From Inia geoffrensis (taxonomy: Eukaryota; Chordata; Mammalia; Artiodactyla; Iniidae): a DNA stretch of 64,000 bases. The stretch lies in the NCBI GenBank assembly GCA_036417435.1, contig CM070910.1, positions 16,309,501 through 16,373,500 of the forward strand. Reading direction: 5' to 3'. This document shows positions 1-11,380 of the stretch, one piece after another. How positions within the stretch are numbered: the first letter of the stretch is position 1; every line of letters starts with the position of its first letter. The notes beneath the pieces are model-generated. The model was given only the letters and a program-made list of their open reading frames with translations. It was not told the DNA's origin and did not search any database. Both the position numbers and the translations under genes were made by a program.

Positions 1-192
1 AATGACAACAAAAACAATATGATCCAAAACCTATAGGATGCAGCAAAAGCAGTTCTAAGAGGGAAGTTTATAGCAATACAAGCCTACCTCAAGAAACAAG
101 AAAAATCTCAAATAAACAACCTAACCTTACACCTAAAGGAACTAGAGAAAGAAAAACAAACAAAACCCAAAGTTAGCAGAAGGAAAGAAATC

Positions 193-3187
193 ATGAAGAT
201 CAGAGCAGAAATAAATGAAATAGAAACAAAGAAAATAATAGCAAAGATCAAAAAAACTAAAAGCTGGTTCTTTGAGAAGATAAACAAAATTGATAAACCA
301 TTAGCCAGACTCATCAAGAAAAAGAGGGAGAGGTCTCAAATCAATAGAATTAGAAATGAAACAGGACAAGTAACAACTGACATTGCAGGAATACAAAGGA
401 TCATGAGAGATTACTACCAGCAACTATATGCCAATAAAATGGACAACCTGGAAGAAATAGACAAATTCTTAGAAAAGCACAACCTTCCGAGACTGAACCA
501 GGAAGAAATAGAAAATATGAACAGACCAATCACAAGCACTGAAATTGAGACTGTGATTAAAAATCTTCCAACAAACAAAAGCCCAGGACCAGATGGATTC
601 ACAAGCAAATTCTATCAAACATTTAGAGAAGAGCTAACACCTATCGTTCTCAAACACTTCCAAAATATAGCAGAGGGAGGAACACTCCCAAACTCATTCT
701 ACGAGGCCACCATCACCCTGATACCAAAACCAGACAAAGATACTACAAAAAAAGAAAATTACAGACCAGTATCACTGATGAATATAGATGTAAAAATCCC
801 CAACAAAATACAAGCAAACAGAATCCAACAGCACATTAAAATGATCATACACCATGATCAAGTGGGATTTATCCCAGGGATGCAAGGGTTCTTCAATACA
901 TGCAAATCAATCAATGTGATATACCATATTAAGAAACTGAACAATAAAAACCATATGATCATCTCAATAGATGCAGAAAAAGCTTTTGACAAAATTCAAC
1001 ACCCACTTATGACAAAAACTCTCCAGATGGGCTTCCCTGGTAGTGCAGTGGTTGAGAGTCCGCCTGCCGATGCAGGGGACATGGGTTCGTGCCCCGGTCC
1101 GGGAAGATCCCACATGCCGCGGAGCGGCTAGGCCCATGAGCCATGGTCACTGAGCCTGCACGTCTGGAGCCTGTGCTCTGCAATGGGAGAGGCCACAACA
1201 GTGAGAGGCCTGTGTACGGCAAAAAAAAAAAAAAAAACAAACAACTCTCCAGGAAGTGGGCATAGAGGGAACCTATCTCAACATAATAAAGGCCATACAT
1301 AACAAACCCACCACAAACATCATTCTCAATGGTGAAAAACTGAAAGCATTTCCTCTAAGATCAGGAACAAGACAAGGATGTCCACTCTTGCCACTATTAT
1401 TCAACATAGTTTTGGAAGTCCGAATCACGGCAATCAGAGAAGGAAAAGAAAAAAAAAGGAATACAAATTGGAAAAGAAGAAGTAAAACTGTCACTGTTTG
1501 CAGATGACATGATACTATACAGAGAGAATCCTAAATATGTCACCAGAAAACTACTAGAGCTAAACAATGAATTTGGTAAAGTTGCAGGATACAAAATTAA
1601 TGCACAGAAATCTCTTGCATTCCTATACACAAATGATGAAAAATCTGAAAGAGAAATTAAGGAAACACTCCCATTTACTACTGCAAGAAAAAGAATAAAA
1701 TACCTAGGAAGAAACCTACCTAAGGAGACAAAAGACAAAAGAAGACTATAAGACACTGCTGAAAGAAATTAAAGATGATACAAACATATGGAGATACACC
1801 ATGTTCATGCATTGGAAGAATCAACATTGTGAAAATGACTATACTACCCAAAGCAATCCACAGATTCAATGCAATCCCTATCAAATTACCAATGGCATTT
1901 TTTATGGAACTAGAACAAAAAATCTTAAAATTTGTATGGAGACACAAAAGGCCCTGAATAGCCAAAGCAGTCTTGAGGGAAAAAAATGGAGCTGGAGGAA
2001 ACTGACTCCCCAACTTCAGACTATACTACAAAGCTACAGTAATGAAGACAATATGGTAGTGGCACAAAAACAGAAATACAGATCAACGGAACAGGATAGA
2101 AAGCCCAGAGATAAACCCACACACCTATGGTCAACTAATCTATGACAAAGGAGGCAAAGATATACAATGGAGAAAAGACAGTCTCTTCAATAAGTGGTGC
2201 TGGGAAAACTGGACAGCTACATGTAAAAGAACGAAATTAGAACACTCCCTAACACCATACACAAAAATAAACTCAAAATGGATTCGAGACCTAAATGTAA
2301 GGCTGGACACTATAAAACTCTTACAGGAAAACATAGGAAGAACACTCTTTGACATAAATCACAGCAAGATCTGTTTTGATCCACCTCATAGAGTAATGGA
2401 AATAAAAATGAAAATAAACAAATGGGACCTATTGATACTTAAAAGCTTTTGCACAGCCAAGGAAACCATAAACAAGACAAATTGACAACCCTCAAATGCG
2501 ACAAAATATTTGCAAATGAATCAACGGACAAAGGATTAATAGCCAAAATATATAAACAGCTCATGCAGCTCAATATTAAAAAAAAACAACAACCCAATCA
2601 AAAAATGGGCAGAAGAACTAAATAGACATTTCTCCAAAGAAGACATACAGATGGCCAAGAAGCACATGAAAAGGTGCTCAACATCACTAATTATTAGAGA
2701 AATGCAAATCAAACCTACAATGAGGTATCACCTCATACCAGTTAGAATGGGCATCATCAAAAAATCTAGAAACAACAAATACTGGAAAGGGTGTGGAGAA
2801 AAGGGAACCCTCTTGCACTGTTGGTGGGAATGTAAATCTCACTATGGAGAACACTATGGAGGTTCCTTAAAAAACTAAAAATAGAACTACCATATGACCC
2901 AGCAATCTCACTACTGGGCATATATCCAGAGAAAACCATAATTCAGAAAGACACTTGCACCCCTATGTCCCCTGCAGCACTATTTACAATAGCCAGGACA
3001 TGGAAGCAACCTAAATGCCCATTGACAGATGACTGGATAAAGAAGATGTGGTGCATATATACAATAGGGTATTACTCAGTCATAAAAAGGAACGAACCTG
3101 TGTCATTTGTAGAGATGTGGATGGACCTAGAGACTGTCATACAGAGTGAAGTAAGTCAGAAAGATAAAAAAAAACATATCACATACT
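193..3187 (+). pseudogene. L1 ORF2 (endonuclease/reverse transcriptase) pseudogene, 5'-incomplete
   Basis: L1 ORF2p nicks target DNA and reverse-transcribes L1 and SINE RNA. This copy keeps recognisable reverse transcriptase blocks: NKSPGPDGF and LIPKPDKD in the first open stretch (193-1028), GTRQGCPL near 1370, and the catalytic FADD box at 1497-1508. It is dead. The CHR SINE interrupts the RT domain after [13 protein letters not shown]. An A-run near 1450 shifts the frame, so FADD lies in a different frame from the preceding block. A further stop follows KETKDKRRL near 1750. C-terminal pieces continue in several frames to about 3187 (ending near VIQSEVSQK). It cannot encode an active enzyme. 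Confidence 0.93.
1029..1242 (+). mobile_element. CHR SINE (short form), inserted in L1 ORF2
   Basis: This is a tRNA-derived SINE starting gggcttccctgg and ending in a poly-A run (1221-1237). RNA polymerase III A-box-like sequence (tggtagtgcagtgg) and a B-box-like ggttcgtgcc are visible. The TSD aactctccag occurs at 1017-1026 and 1243-1252 and is L1 sequence, so this insertion is younger than its host L1. It is mobilised in trans by L1. Confidence 0.95.
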
Positions 3188-3285
3188 AATGCATATATGT
3201 GGAACCTAGAAATATGGTACAGATGAACTGGTTTGCAGGGCAGAAATAGAGACACAGATGTAGAGAACAAATGTATGGACACCAA

Positions 3286-3330
3286 GGGGGGAAAGTAGTG
3301 GGGAGGGGGGTGGTGGTGGGATGAATTGGG
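3286..3330 (+). other. G-rich tract in L1 3' UTR
   Basis: Runs of six, four and six guanines followed by repeated tgg units lie in the L1 3' UTR. Mammalian L1 3' UTRs commonly carry such quadruplex-capable tracts. The sequence fits that pattern; folding itself is inferred. Confidence 0.6.
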
Positions 3331-3418
3331 AGATTGGGATTGACATATATACACTTATATGTATAAAATGGATAATAAGAACCTGCTATATAAAAAAATA
3401 AATAAAATTCAAGAAAAA

Positions 3419-4690
3419 AGAATGATGACATGAAAAACAAAACGATCACAAGATTATAATTTAAAATAAAATAAAATAAAGAAGACAACACCTAAGCTGA
3501 GTCTTGGAAGATAAAAATGTGTCAGGCAAGAGGGAAAGAATATTTCAGACATAAGTAGTTGTCTGGGAAAAGACTTTAAATGCATGGCAAGTTTGGAAAA
3601 CCACAAGAAGCTGGTTAATGTTGAAGTGCAGGGAGTGAGACCAACAGCGAGAAAGTGTGATAAAGGAAGAGGCTGAAGAAGTAGGGTAGGCACAGCATAT
3701 CATAGATGATCTTAATTGCTTTCCTCTGCACCCATATGTGCTGAATCCCACAAGTCAGCAAGAAAAACATGCCTCTCACTTTGCAGATTCAGATAATTTA
3801 TCTCTGAGGTTCCAAGCCCTGCCTGGTTCTGTGACATCCCACCAAGTCCCAGAGGTGGGCACGCATTCATTCAGCAACATTCACTCTGTGCCATTTAGCA
3901 GTGTATAAGCTGCAGTGGAGTTCAGCAGGAAATGCCTAAAACTTAGGAATTAAGGAAAGGCAGGAGAAACTTCACAAAGAATGTAGTGCTTGAACTTAGC
4001 CATTACAGATGAATCATAAAAGTCTTGCAGGATATCACTGACTACTGTTTGTGTTGCGGGAAAGACCGTGAAAGAATAAATTTGAAGAATTATAGCTGTA
4101 GTGTAGAAGGGAAGTGAGATAAGGCTAAAAAGGTGGAAAGTTTTCTGTGAAAAATGTACAGATTCTAGATAATGTAAAAGATCTAAGAAAATTATAGTGG
4201 CCTGGAACTTTCTCATAAATATGATCTACTTTTTGGTTCACCTTGATATCTGGGATCCATTCCACAAACACTGCGCACTATAAGCCTGGTAATGTGCTCT
4301 AAACATGCAAAGATGAATAAAATATAGTCCCTGCTTCTGAGATTATAAATTAGTAGAATTCAGATTTATATTGGACTTCTTATAGCATATATTTGTTATC
4401 TTACTTCATCCTCCCCACATGTGAAGCAGAGAAGACAACGGGTAAACCATTTTTTTTTCTTTTTAACTGAAGAGAATCATGGAAAGACATATTAAGAGAT
4501 ATATCTACAGTTCCAACTAAGTCAGTAGCAGAGCAGTATTCTAGGCCAGCAGTTCTCAACTGTGGTGTCACTACCCAGTGCTAGCGCAATCAGTTGTAAA
4601 TGAAATTTGATGCTGATCATTAAGTACCAGAGCTCTATCTATAACAATATAAAGTATCTGACCTATGGACAAACACATGTGTTTAAAGAG
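3419..4690. other. Non-coding stretch with weak ancient-repeat similarity
   Basis: No exon is visible. Parts of 3490-3780 and 4230-4380 read like degenerate old mammalian repeats (for example 'aagcctggtaatgtgctct... gatgaataaaatatagtccctg'). The family cannot be assigned by eye. Confidence 0.4.
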
Positions 4691-5120
4691 GAGCATATAA
4701 GGATGTCACTGGAATGTATATTACTAAAAGAACAACCTGAATGACCATCGAGGAATGCATAAATAAATTACTGTATAGCAATACTAAAGAACATCATACA
4801 ACTTTTTTTTTAAGTGGAGTAAGATATCCAAGTAATTATATGCAAAGACCTATAAGACATTACTGAATGGAAAAAAGATGCAAAACCCATGTATAATGAT
4901 ACCCTTTGTGTTAAAAAAAAAAAAAGGATACAAAAAAATTTTTAAACAGATTACTTTTATATGAACACACAGGAAATGCTCTGAAAGGATACACACTAAT
5001 GAGAGCCGGCTGGGTAAAGGGACACATGGATGGAAGACGGACCAAGGAGATTTAGTCATCTCTGTTATGTCTGCAATTTTTTTATAAGGATATATATTCA
5101 TGTATTACTTGTATAATTAA
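4690..5120 (+). mobile_element. Ancient L1 3' end (L1M type)
   Basis: The sequence follows the layout of old mammalian L1 3' ends: a target-like 'ctgtatagcaatactaaagaa', then 'actgaatggaaaaaagatgcaaaacc', an A-run and 'ctgaaaggatacacac'. It is heavily diverged, and the boundaries are approximate. Confidence 0.55.
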
Positions 5121-5559
5121 GCATAAACAATTGAGCTTAAAGCAGAATATTTTCCCTATAAAATTATTTCCTACATATTTCCCCATAACACTACTTGTAT
5201 TCTGATATGTGGGTAGGAGAGTAAGAGCAGAATAGAAAGAATTATCTGAAAGTACCTGAACTGGGCCAACTCAATGTACTTTCAAATAACTCAAAGCCTA
5301 TGTTATCAATGCTGAAACTGTTACCGATACAGTTAGCAACTGCAACAACGCTCAATCATCAGGAGTCTTGACAGATGAGGTTTAAACGTCCATACATCAA
5401 GGTGGACAAGAGCACTCTCCTCTGAACCTATAGCATAATCACTCTGGTTTAGCACTCTCTACAGGTTGGGCTCTGTGATGAACGCTGTTAACCTGTATTA
5501 TTTCAATTACTTCTTACAACATTCCTGTAAGGATTAAATGAGAAACTGCAGGTAAAACT

Positions 5560-6130
5560 CTTCACACATAATGCCCAATCACATAACAATAAGTGTTGTC
5601 CTTTATAGGTGTTCCTACTGCCTAATCTCTAACCTTATCAATTACTGTACTGCAGTCAGCTTTTCAAAAGCGTCACTGACTTAAGTGTGCCAATGCTAAG
5701 AAATCTGCAATGGATTCTCATTACCTACTGAACTAAATCCAAACTCCTTCATCAGACATTTGAAAGCACATGTGACACAGCTCCATCACCCAACATATTC
5801 CTTCTGTACCCTACTATTCTGTAGGCACATTGGAGTGCTCACAATTTTTAGAATATATTATATACTCTGACTTCCATAATTTAGGAGTACTCTTGTCATT
5901 CTCGCTAAACAGTTCTATCTACTCTTCAAGGTTCTGTAGAAATATTACCTTCTCTACAAAGTTGATTCTCTCTGGCACTCTCAAGTACATTGCTTGCACC
6001 TCTATTATGATACTTTTTTTGTATCACTTGTTTGTAAACTGACTGAAAGCAAGTTTTATTTATTTTTACGTCCCTACTGTGCCTAGCACGGTGTTTTATA
6101 CACAATTTGCATTTAATAATGTAGAAAACT
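5560..6130 (+). repeat. L2-like ancient LINE remnant
   Basis: The text resembles the degenerate L2 3' region common in mammals ('ctgcaatggattctcattacc... actaaatccaaactccttcatc', later 'aaactgactgaaagcaag... tgcctagcacggtg'). It was identified by pattern only and has no intact frame. Confidence 0.4.
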
Positions 6131-9100
6131 TTCACCATTACTCATAGCCCCAGTGATAACCAGTACAACTTGAAATTCTGAAGCAATTCTCTCTAATTTC
6201 CCCTTCAATTCACCTACCAGTGGTAATGACCCTATAGTAACTCTGGTAGTAACTCTTTCCAGTCCTAATTCAACACTCAGTGAGATATAATTATTTCCAT
6301 ACCAAACAAATGAAGTGGCACATAATCAGTGACCTAATGCTGACAAGATTGGCTGACATTAAATTCATTATGCATTAACACTGGAGGAAGGAATACAAAG
6401 CAGAAGCTAGAATATTAGAATCATCTTTTAAAATCACAATTGGGATATAAAATTCCTCTGTTCAATTTTGGGTAATCTCTAACCTAACGGAATTGAACTT
6501 TAAAATCAAAGGATGTATAAAGTCATCTACCCATTTAGTAAATAAAGTCACCTTTTATGGATTAATTATTTCTAAATCTATACAAATTGATAGAAGCAGT
6601 AAATGTCCTTACAAGCTAAGTGACCTCAGCCCTCTAACCATTCATAAGTGGTTTTTTCTTGGTTAAAATCTAACGTAGCAAGAAACCTTAGTTTTTAGTT
6701 CTGTTGTTAAATTTCACAACATTCCAACTACTAAAGGCTTTGGTTTCTTTTGAGCAATCAAGTAAAAACATAGCAAATACTAGTTATATACTTGATTCTA
6801 TCCAGGAATCTTCTTCCAATTTTTGAAAGCCATATTAACTCTTCATGTGAAGACATTCATAGTGCAGAATAGTTGAGGATCTCAGGACAGAGAACTGGTT
6901 TCATTTAATTCTCTAAACTACTTGTACCATATGTGAACCTCTTAAAGGAAGACAGTTTTGTTGTTACTGTTTACTTTTCAATGAAAACCAGAGTACTTTT
7001 TGGAGATTTACAGGGCTTAACTCAATAGCATGTCAAATTTATTTTTCTTAAATGGTTTTTGCATTAGTTTGCTACTACTAGCAAACAAGTTAAATTAGAA
7101 ATATTCAGGCAAAGGTACATTAAAGTCAATACTAGCTGCATGTTATCTAAGTGTTAGGGATGTTACCAAACTTTAAAGCAAGATGACCACAAGTTTTGAA
7201 AGTAAAGTGTTGGTTATTATAGATTTCATAGTAAGGCAGTTACATGGCTAAGCTTGGCTGGTACCATGGACTTTAGCATACCTGGAAATAGAAAAATTCA
7301 AATGGTAGCTGTTCTTGATTGGCCCATTGCCATTTTTGCAGCTTACAAAGTTTTAATTAAGTAACTGCAGTGAGCTCATCTCTACTGGATACTTCTTTTC
7401 CAGGGCAGGTCCAGGAACTGGGTCTGGAGCCTTGAAAGCAGAAGAGAAACTAGAGTAAACTAGAGGTAGGCAGAACAAGAAACGTGACCAGATAACATTG
7501 AGATCTAATAGCAGTGAGGCAGTCCCCAATGTCTCACATGAAATGTTCTTAAGTGGAAAAGAATCTCTTAAATTACAAGTTACCAGAAGATGCTATTTGC
7601 ATTAGTTCAGTCATTGTCTTAATCTACACAACTCCACTCTGAACTCCTAATTCTAGAAACTAAAACAGTAGTCTTTATGAAATCTCTATTGGCTTTTAGC
7701 AATAGACTGTCCAATATGGGACCACAGAGTATAAAAGAACGAGAAAAACAACAATAAATTCACTTTCATTGGCAAAATTGGAATTGTAAAGTCCTCATTT
7801 TCAGGTCAGTTTTCTTTTGCTATCGTATTTCCAATCATCTTCTAATTGTTCCCCTAAATTCCTACAATCAATTGTCAGAGGTTTCTTAAGAAATGCTTTA
7901 TATATATATCCAAGCAATGAACTGAATTTCAAGTTCCAATTTTTAAAAATACTTCGTAATTCTTAAGGAGGGAGGCAAAGAACAGCTCATAAGATGTGGT
8001 TCTTAACCACACTGGAAATTCTTTTTTCCATTACCAAAACAGATTCAATGATTTTTTTTTTTTTGGTTAGGTCCACATTATTTAAAAGAACACACACACG
8101 CAAAACTTGCAACTACAAAGGTTACAGAAATGGTAGGCTATTAAAAATGTTAGACTGTTGTACTAATTAGATTACTAGGGCCTGGAAATGATGTCCTTAT
8201 GTTTGGTGAGCTGATACCCCTAGGAGTCTCTCTCTAAGAAACAAATCAATCCCACAGCAGTCAAAATAAACAACCCTCTGCTGCTGTCAAATGACGGCAG
8301 ATTGTGCGAACTGTAACAGGACAAAATAGTGAAGACAAGGATTCAAAAGAACTTAACTCCCTGCATTTCTAGTAACTAGAAACACAACAAAGCAAAATAA
8401 AATGAAAGTACTTTTTAAGAAAAATGTCAATTTTCCACCTTCTGTGATGGCATGTTGCAGGTGAAAATATTCAGGTGGAGAAAGATCTAGGTTCAAATCT
8501 GGTTCCAGTATAAACTAAAACTCTGCAGAAGTTTCCGGTCTATTAAATGGGATACCATCCCCCACCTCACTGGATTGTCATGAGAATTAGCACCTAATGA
8601 CGTGGCACACAGTAGGTATTCAATACATCTTTATGCACAATGGAACGTTGTTTTTTTGTTCTAAACGTATGAGTATACTTAAGCTTTTATTTTCATAAAT
8701 GCTAAAGCAACAGCTGTGTAACAAGCTTTAGGTTTAAATAACTCAACTGTGTCACATCCTAAGAGATATAACTGATTCATCAACACTGATTTCAGAACAA
8801 AGCAAATGTAAGAACGCTCAGTTCTGAGAATTGATGATAAATAAAAATATAACAATTTACATTTTGGATATAAAGAGAATTAGTGGTAAACAAGTAAGTA
8901 GACATGTAACTCTTCCTCCTCCAAGTAAAGGAGAAAATACGTTTGTCAACAGGTTAAAAGGTTATAGATCTGGGATACAGTGCCTTTTAAAAAACAAAAG
9001 GAATCAATATATGATCTAACTAGGTCTTTAAGTCAGGAAATGCTTTAAGGGCAAAGAAAAGCCTTACATTTGAGCAATAATTTTCCTCTTACTGATAGAA

Positions 9101-9479
9101 CAGTGGGTTCCACACAAAATTATTATTTACCAAATATGGTTCAAAGATCAGATTACACCTTCCCTGGCATTACCAAGTAATAGAGCATTATCGCAGGCCA
9201 CAAGGAATTTTAAAAAGAAAAAAAAAATTTCCTTAAAGTTACTCGAAATGTATTCACTGCTACAACTTTATTTCAAATAGTTTTAAAAAGTTAACATGGA
9301 AAGAAAGAGTCTTACTCAAAAGAGATGATACGATTAAACTAAATTTTGCCAGAAGGCAAAAAAAAAAAAAAAAAGAAATAAAAAGGATTTAAAAAATGAG
9401 GATTCCTATTCATTATCCCATATGGATAGACTTTCAGTTTAAAGACATCAAGAAAAACACTTTTATAGACAAACCATTA
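6131..9479. other. AT-rich non-coding DNA, nothing recognisable
   Basis: I see no exon, RNA gene or clear repeat in this stretch apart from short A or T runs and a short relic near 8560-8640 ending in the 'cacacagtaggtattcaata' motif of old LINE/MIR 3' ends. If the CpG-island gene runs leftward, this is intronic. Confidence 0.5.
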
Positions 9480-10100
9480 ATTTTTGTTTTTATTTTATAA
9501 CTACTATCACATTGAAATCTCATTACTCAAATAATGTTTCAGTTGAATCTTCGGGATTTTCCAGACATAAAAGGTCATCTACAAATAAATGTGCCTCCTC
9601 CCTTTCAATAATTACACCTCCTATTTTGTTTTTTGGTCTAATTATATTGGCCAGCATTCCCAAGACAATGTTATGTAACAGTAATGCTGGCCAGACCTTT
9701 TTTGATTCATGACTTTTAAAAAGGAATTTAGTATTTCACTAAATACTAAAATAGGAATTCTAGTATTTTACCATTTCTAGTAACAAAATGCTGGCTTCCG
9801 GTCTGAGATATATAAAATCTTGGCTATGTTCATTCGTTCTTGTTTCACTAAGCATTCTTATTAGAAATAAATGTTGATTTCCCTTTTTCTTGATATCCCT
9901 CAAGATATTCATAGCCCCCGTGACCTACTAATATGACTTAATTTGATTTATCATTACATTCCTAGAGTGAATATTACTCAGTTATAGTATTATTCTGTTA
10001 ATGTAATGCTAGATTCCATTTGACAGTTTTATTAAGCATTTTTTGCACCAACTTTTGTGAGACTGATGTGCAATCTTTTATGTTCATATTTTACGTTACG
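9480..10100 (-). mobile_element. Ancient L1 ORF2 fragment, antisense
   Basis: The plus strand reads as the complement of an old L1 ORF2 reverse transcriptase region: 'tctaattatattggccagcattcc... acaatgttatgtaacagtaatgctggccagacctt', then an 'acaatgctagattccatttg' block typical of the upstream part. Frames are fully broken. It is much more diverged than the L1 copies at 1-3.4 kb and 41.5-47.5 kb. Confidence 0.65.
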
Positions 10101-10813
10101 CGGCTTTATAAAAAGAACCAGGAAGCTTACCTTTTCTTCTCTATATTCTGATGTACACAGCTAATTACCTAGTGCTTTTTGCAGGAAAGAGTCTCATATC
10201 AGCTAAGACCAGCATTTTCATTTGTGGCTCCAGATCCTATCCCTTTCTTTCACATTTCCACAACACCCTTTCTTTTCAATCTCTCACTTTAACCTACAAA
10301 CCTATTTAAGTCTTAACCATCTTAAACATACATCCATGAACACATTTATACCACAAAAACTTTCCTTACCAGTTAAGTCTTGTTCAGAAAGTATTTATTC
10401 ACAAAGCTGTTTATTAAAACTGCTACTCTATTCGAGGAGCTGAGAATGAACTGCAGTTCCTGCCCTCTATTCCTAATCCAGTAAGGAACACAACCATGCA
10501 TACAAAAAAATGCAATAGCAATGCAAAGAATAAACAAGCTATGCTAGGACATCTCTCTCTCACCACCTGTGCCTTGCCAAACTTCTCTACTGAGTAGTTA
10601 TGCTATGGTCTCAAATTTGTTTTAATCTGCCTTCAAGTTTCGTCCCTTGATAAGTTTTATTCAAATCACCAAACCCAATAACCTCTTCAGGAGCCTTACC
10701 CACCATTTTGCAAAAACTTTGTGGCTTGTTTCATATTTTTTTAATAAATCCAATTAGATCTTCAAATGTACTGTTAAATTTTGTTTTTTTAAAGGAAATT
10801 CATAGAATATTTT

Positions 10814-11161
10814 ATTCTTTAAAAATTTATTCATTTATGGCTGTGTTGGGTCTTCACTGCTGCACGCCGGCTTTCTCTAGCTGCGGTGAGCTGGGGCTAC
10901 TCTTCGTTGCGGTGCGTGGGCTTCCCATTGCGGTGGTTTCTCTTGTTGTGGAGCATGGGCTCTAGGCGCACGGGCTTCAGTAGCTGTGGCACATGGGCTC
11001 AGTAGCTGTGGCTCACGGGCTCTAGAGCGCAGGCTCAGTAGTTGTGGTGCACGGGGTTTAGCTGCTCTGTGGCATGTGGGATCTTCCAGGACCAGGGATT
11101 GAACCCGTGTCCTGTGCACTGGCAGACAGATTCTTAACCACTGCGCCACCAGGGAAATTCC
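10814..11161 (-). mobile_element. CHR SINE, long form
   Basis: This antisense SINE is about 348 bp long, longer than the other copies. It contains a repeated 'ggctcagtagctgtgg / ggctcagtagttgtgg' block and ends in the reverse complement of the CHR 5' end ('cactgcgccaccaggg'). An exact TSD catagaatattt lies at 10801-10812 and 11162-11173. The length and the extra internal block fit an older long CHR subfamily; the short copies look like internally deleted derivatives. Confidence 0.9.
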
Positions 11162-11174
11162 CATAGAATATTTA

Positions 11175-11380
11175 AGGTTTTACTAGGCACTTTTAATTCA
11201 CCATATCATTTGATGCTCATGAAAAACCACCCAGTAAGGCTAGGTAATTATTACTCTCATTTGCAAGGTTCAGAAAAATACATCAATTTACTGATTATCA
11301 AAACTCCAATAAGCAGCAGAGTTAGGGCCAGAGATGTATTTGTGGCTTTCTAACTCCAGGTCCAGGGTTCCCTCCTCTAT
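11175..11380 (+). repeat. MIR-like ancient SINE
   Basis: A degenerate MIR pattern is present: 'catatcatttgatgctcatgaaaa', 'gtaaggctaggtaattattactctcatttgc', then 'agcagagttagggcc'. No coding content. Confidence 0.5.

Larger units (their letters stand above)
1..3418 (+). mobile_element. LINE-1, 3' part (ORF2 remnant plus 3' UTR), split by a SINE
   Basis: This is a sense L1 that enters from the left window edge and is interrupted at about 1029-1242 by a CHR SINE. It begins between the endonuclease and reverse transcriptase regions of ORF2 and runs to the L1 3' end. The 3' UTR (about 3190-3418) contains a G-rich tract and ends in an A-rich tail. It resembles the minus-strand L1 at 41.5-47.5 kb over its whole length, so the two belong to the same or close subfamilies. 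The 5' end is outside the window, so truncation and TSD cannot be judged. Confidence 0.95.
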
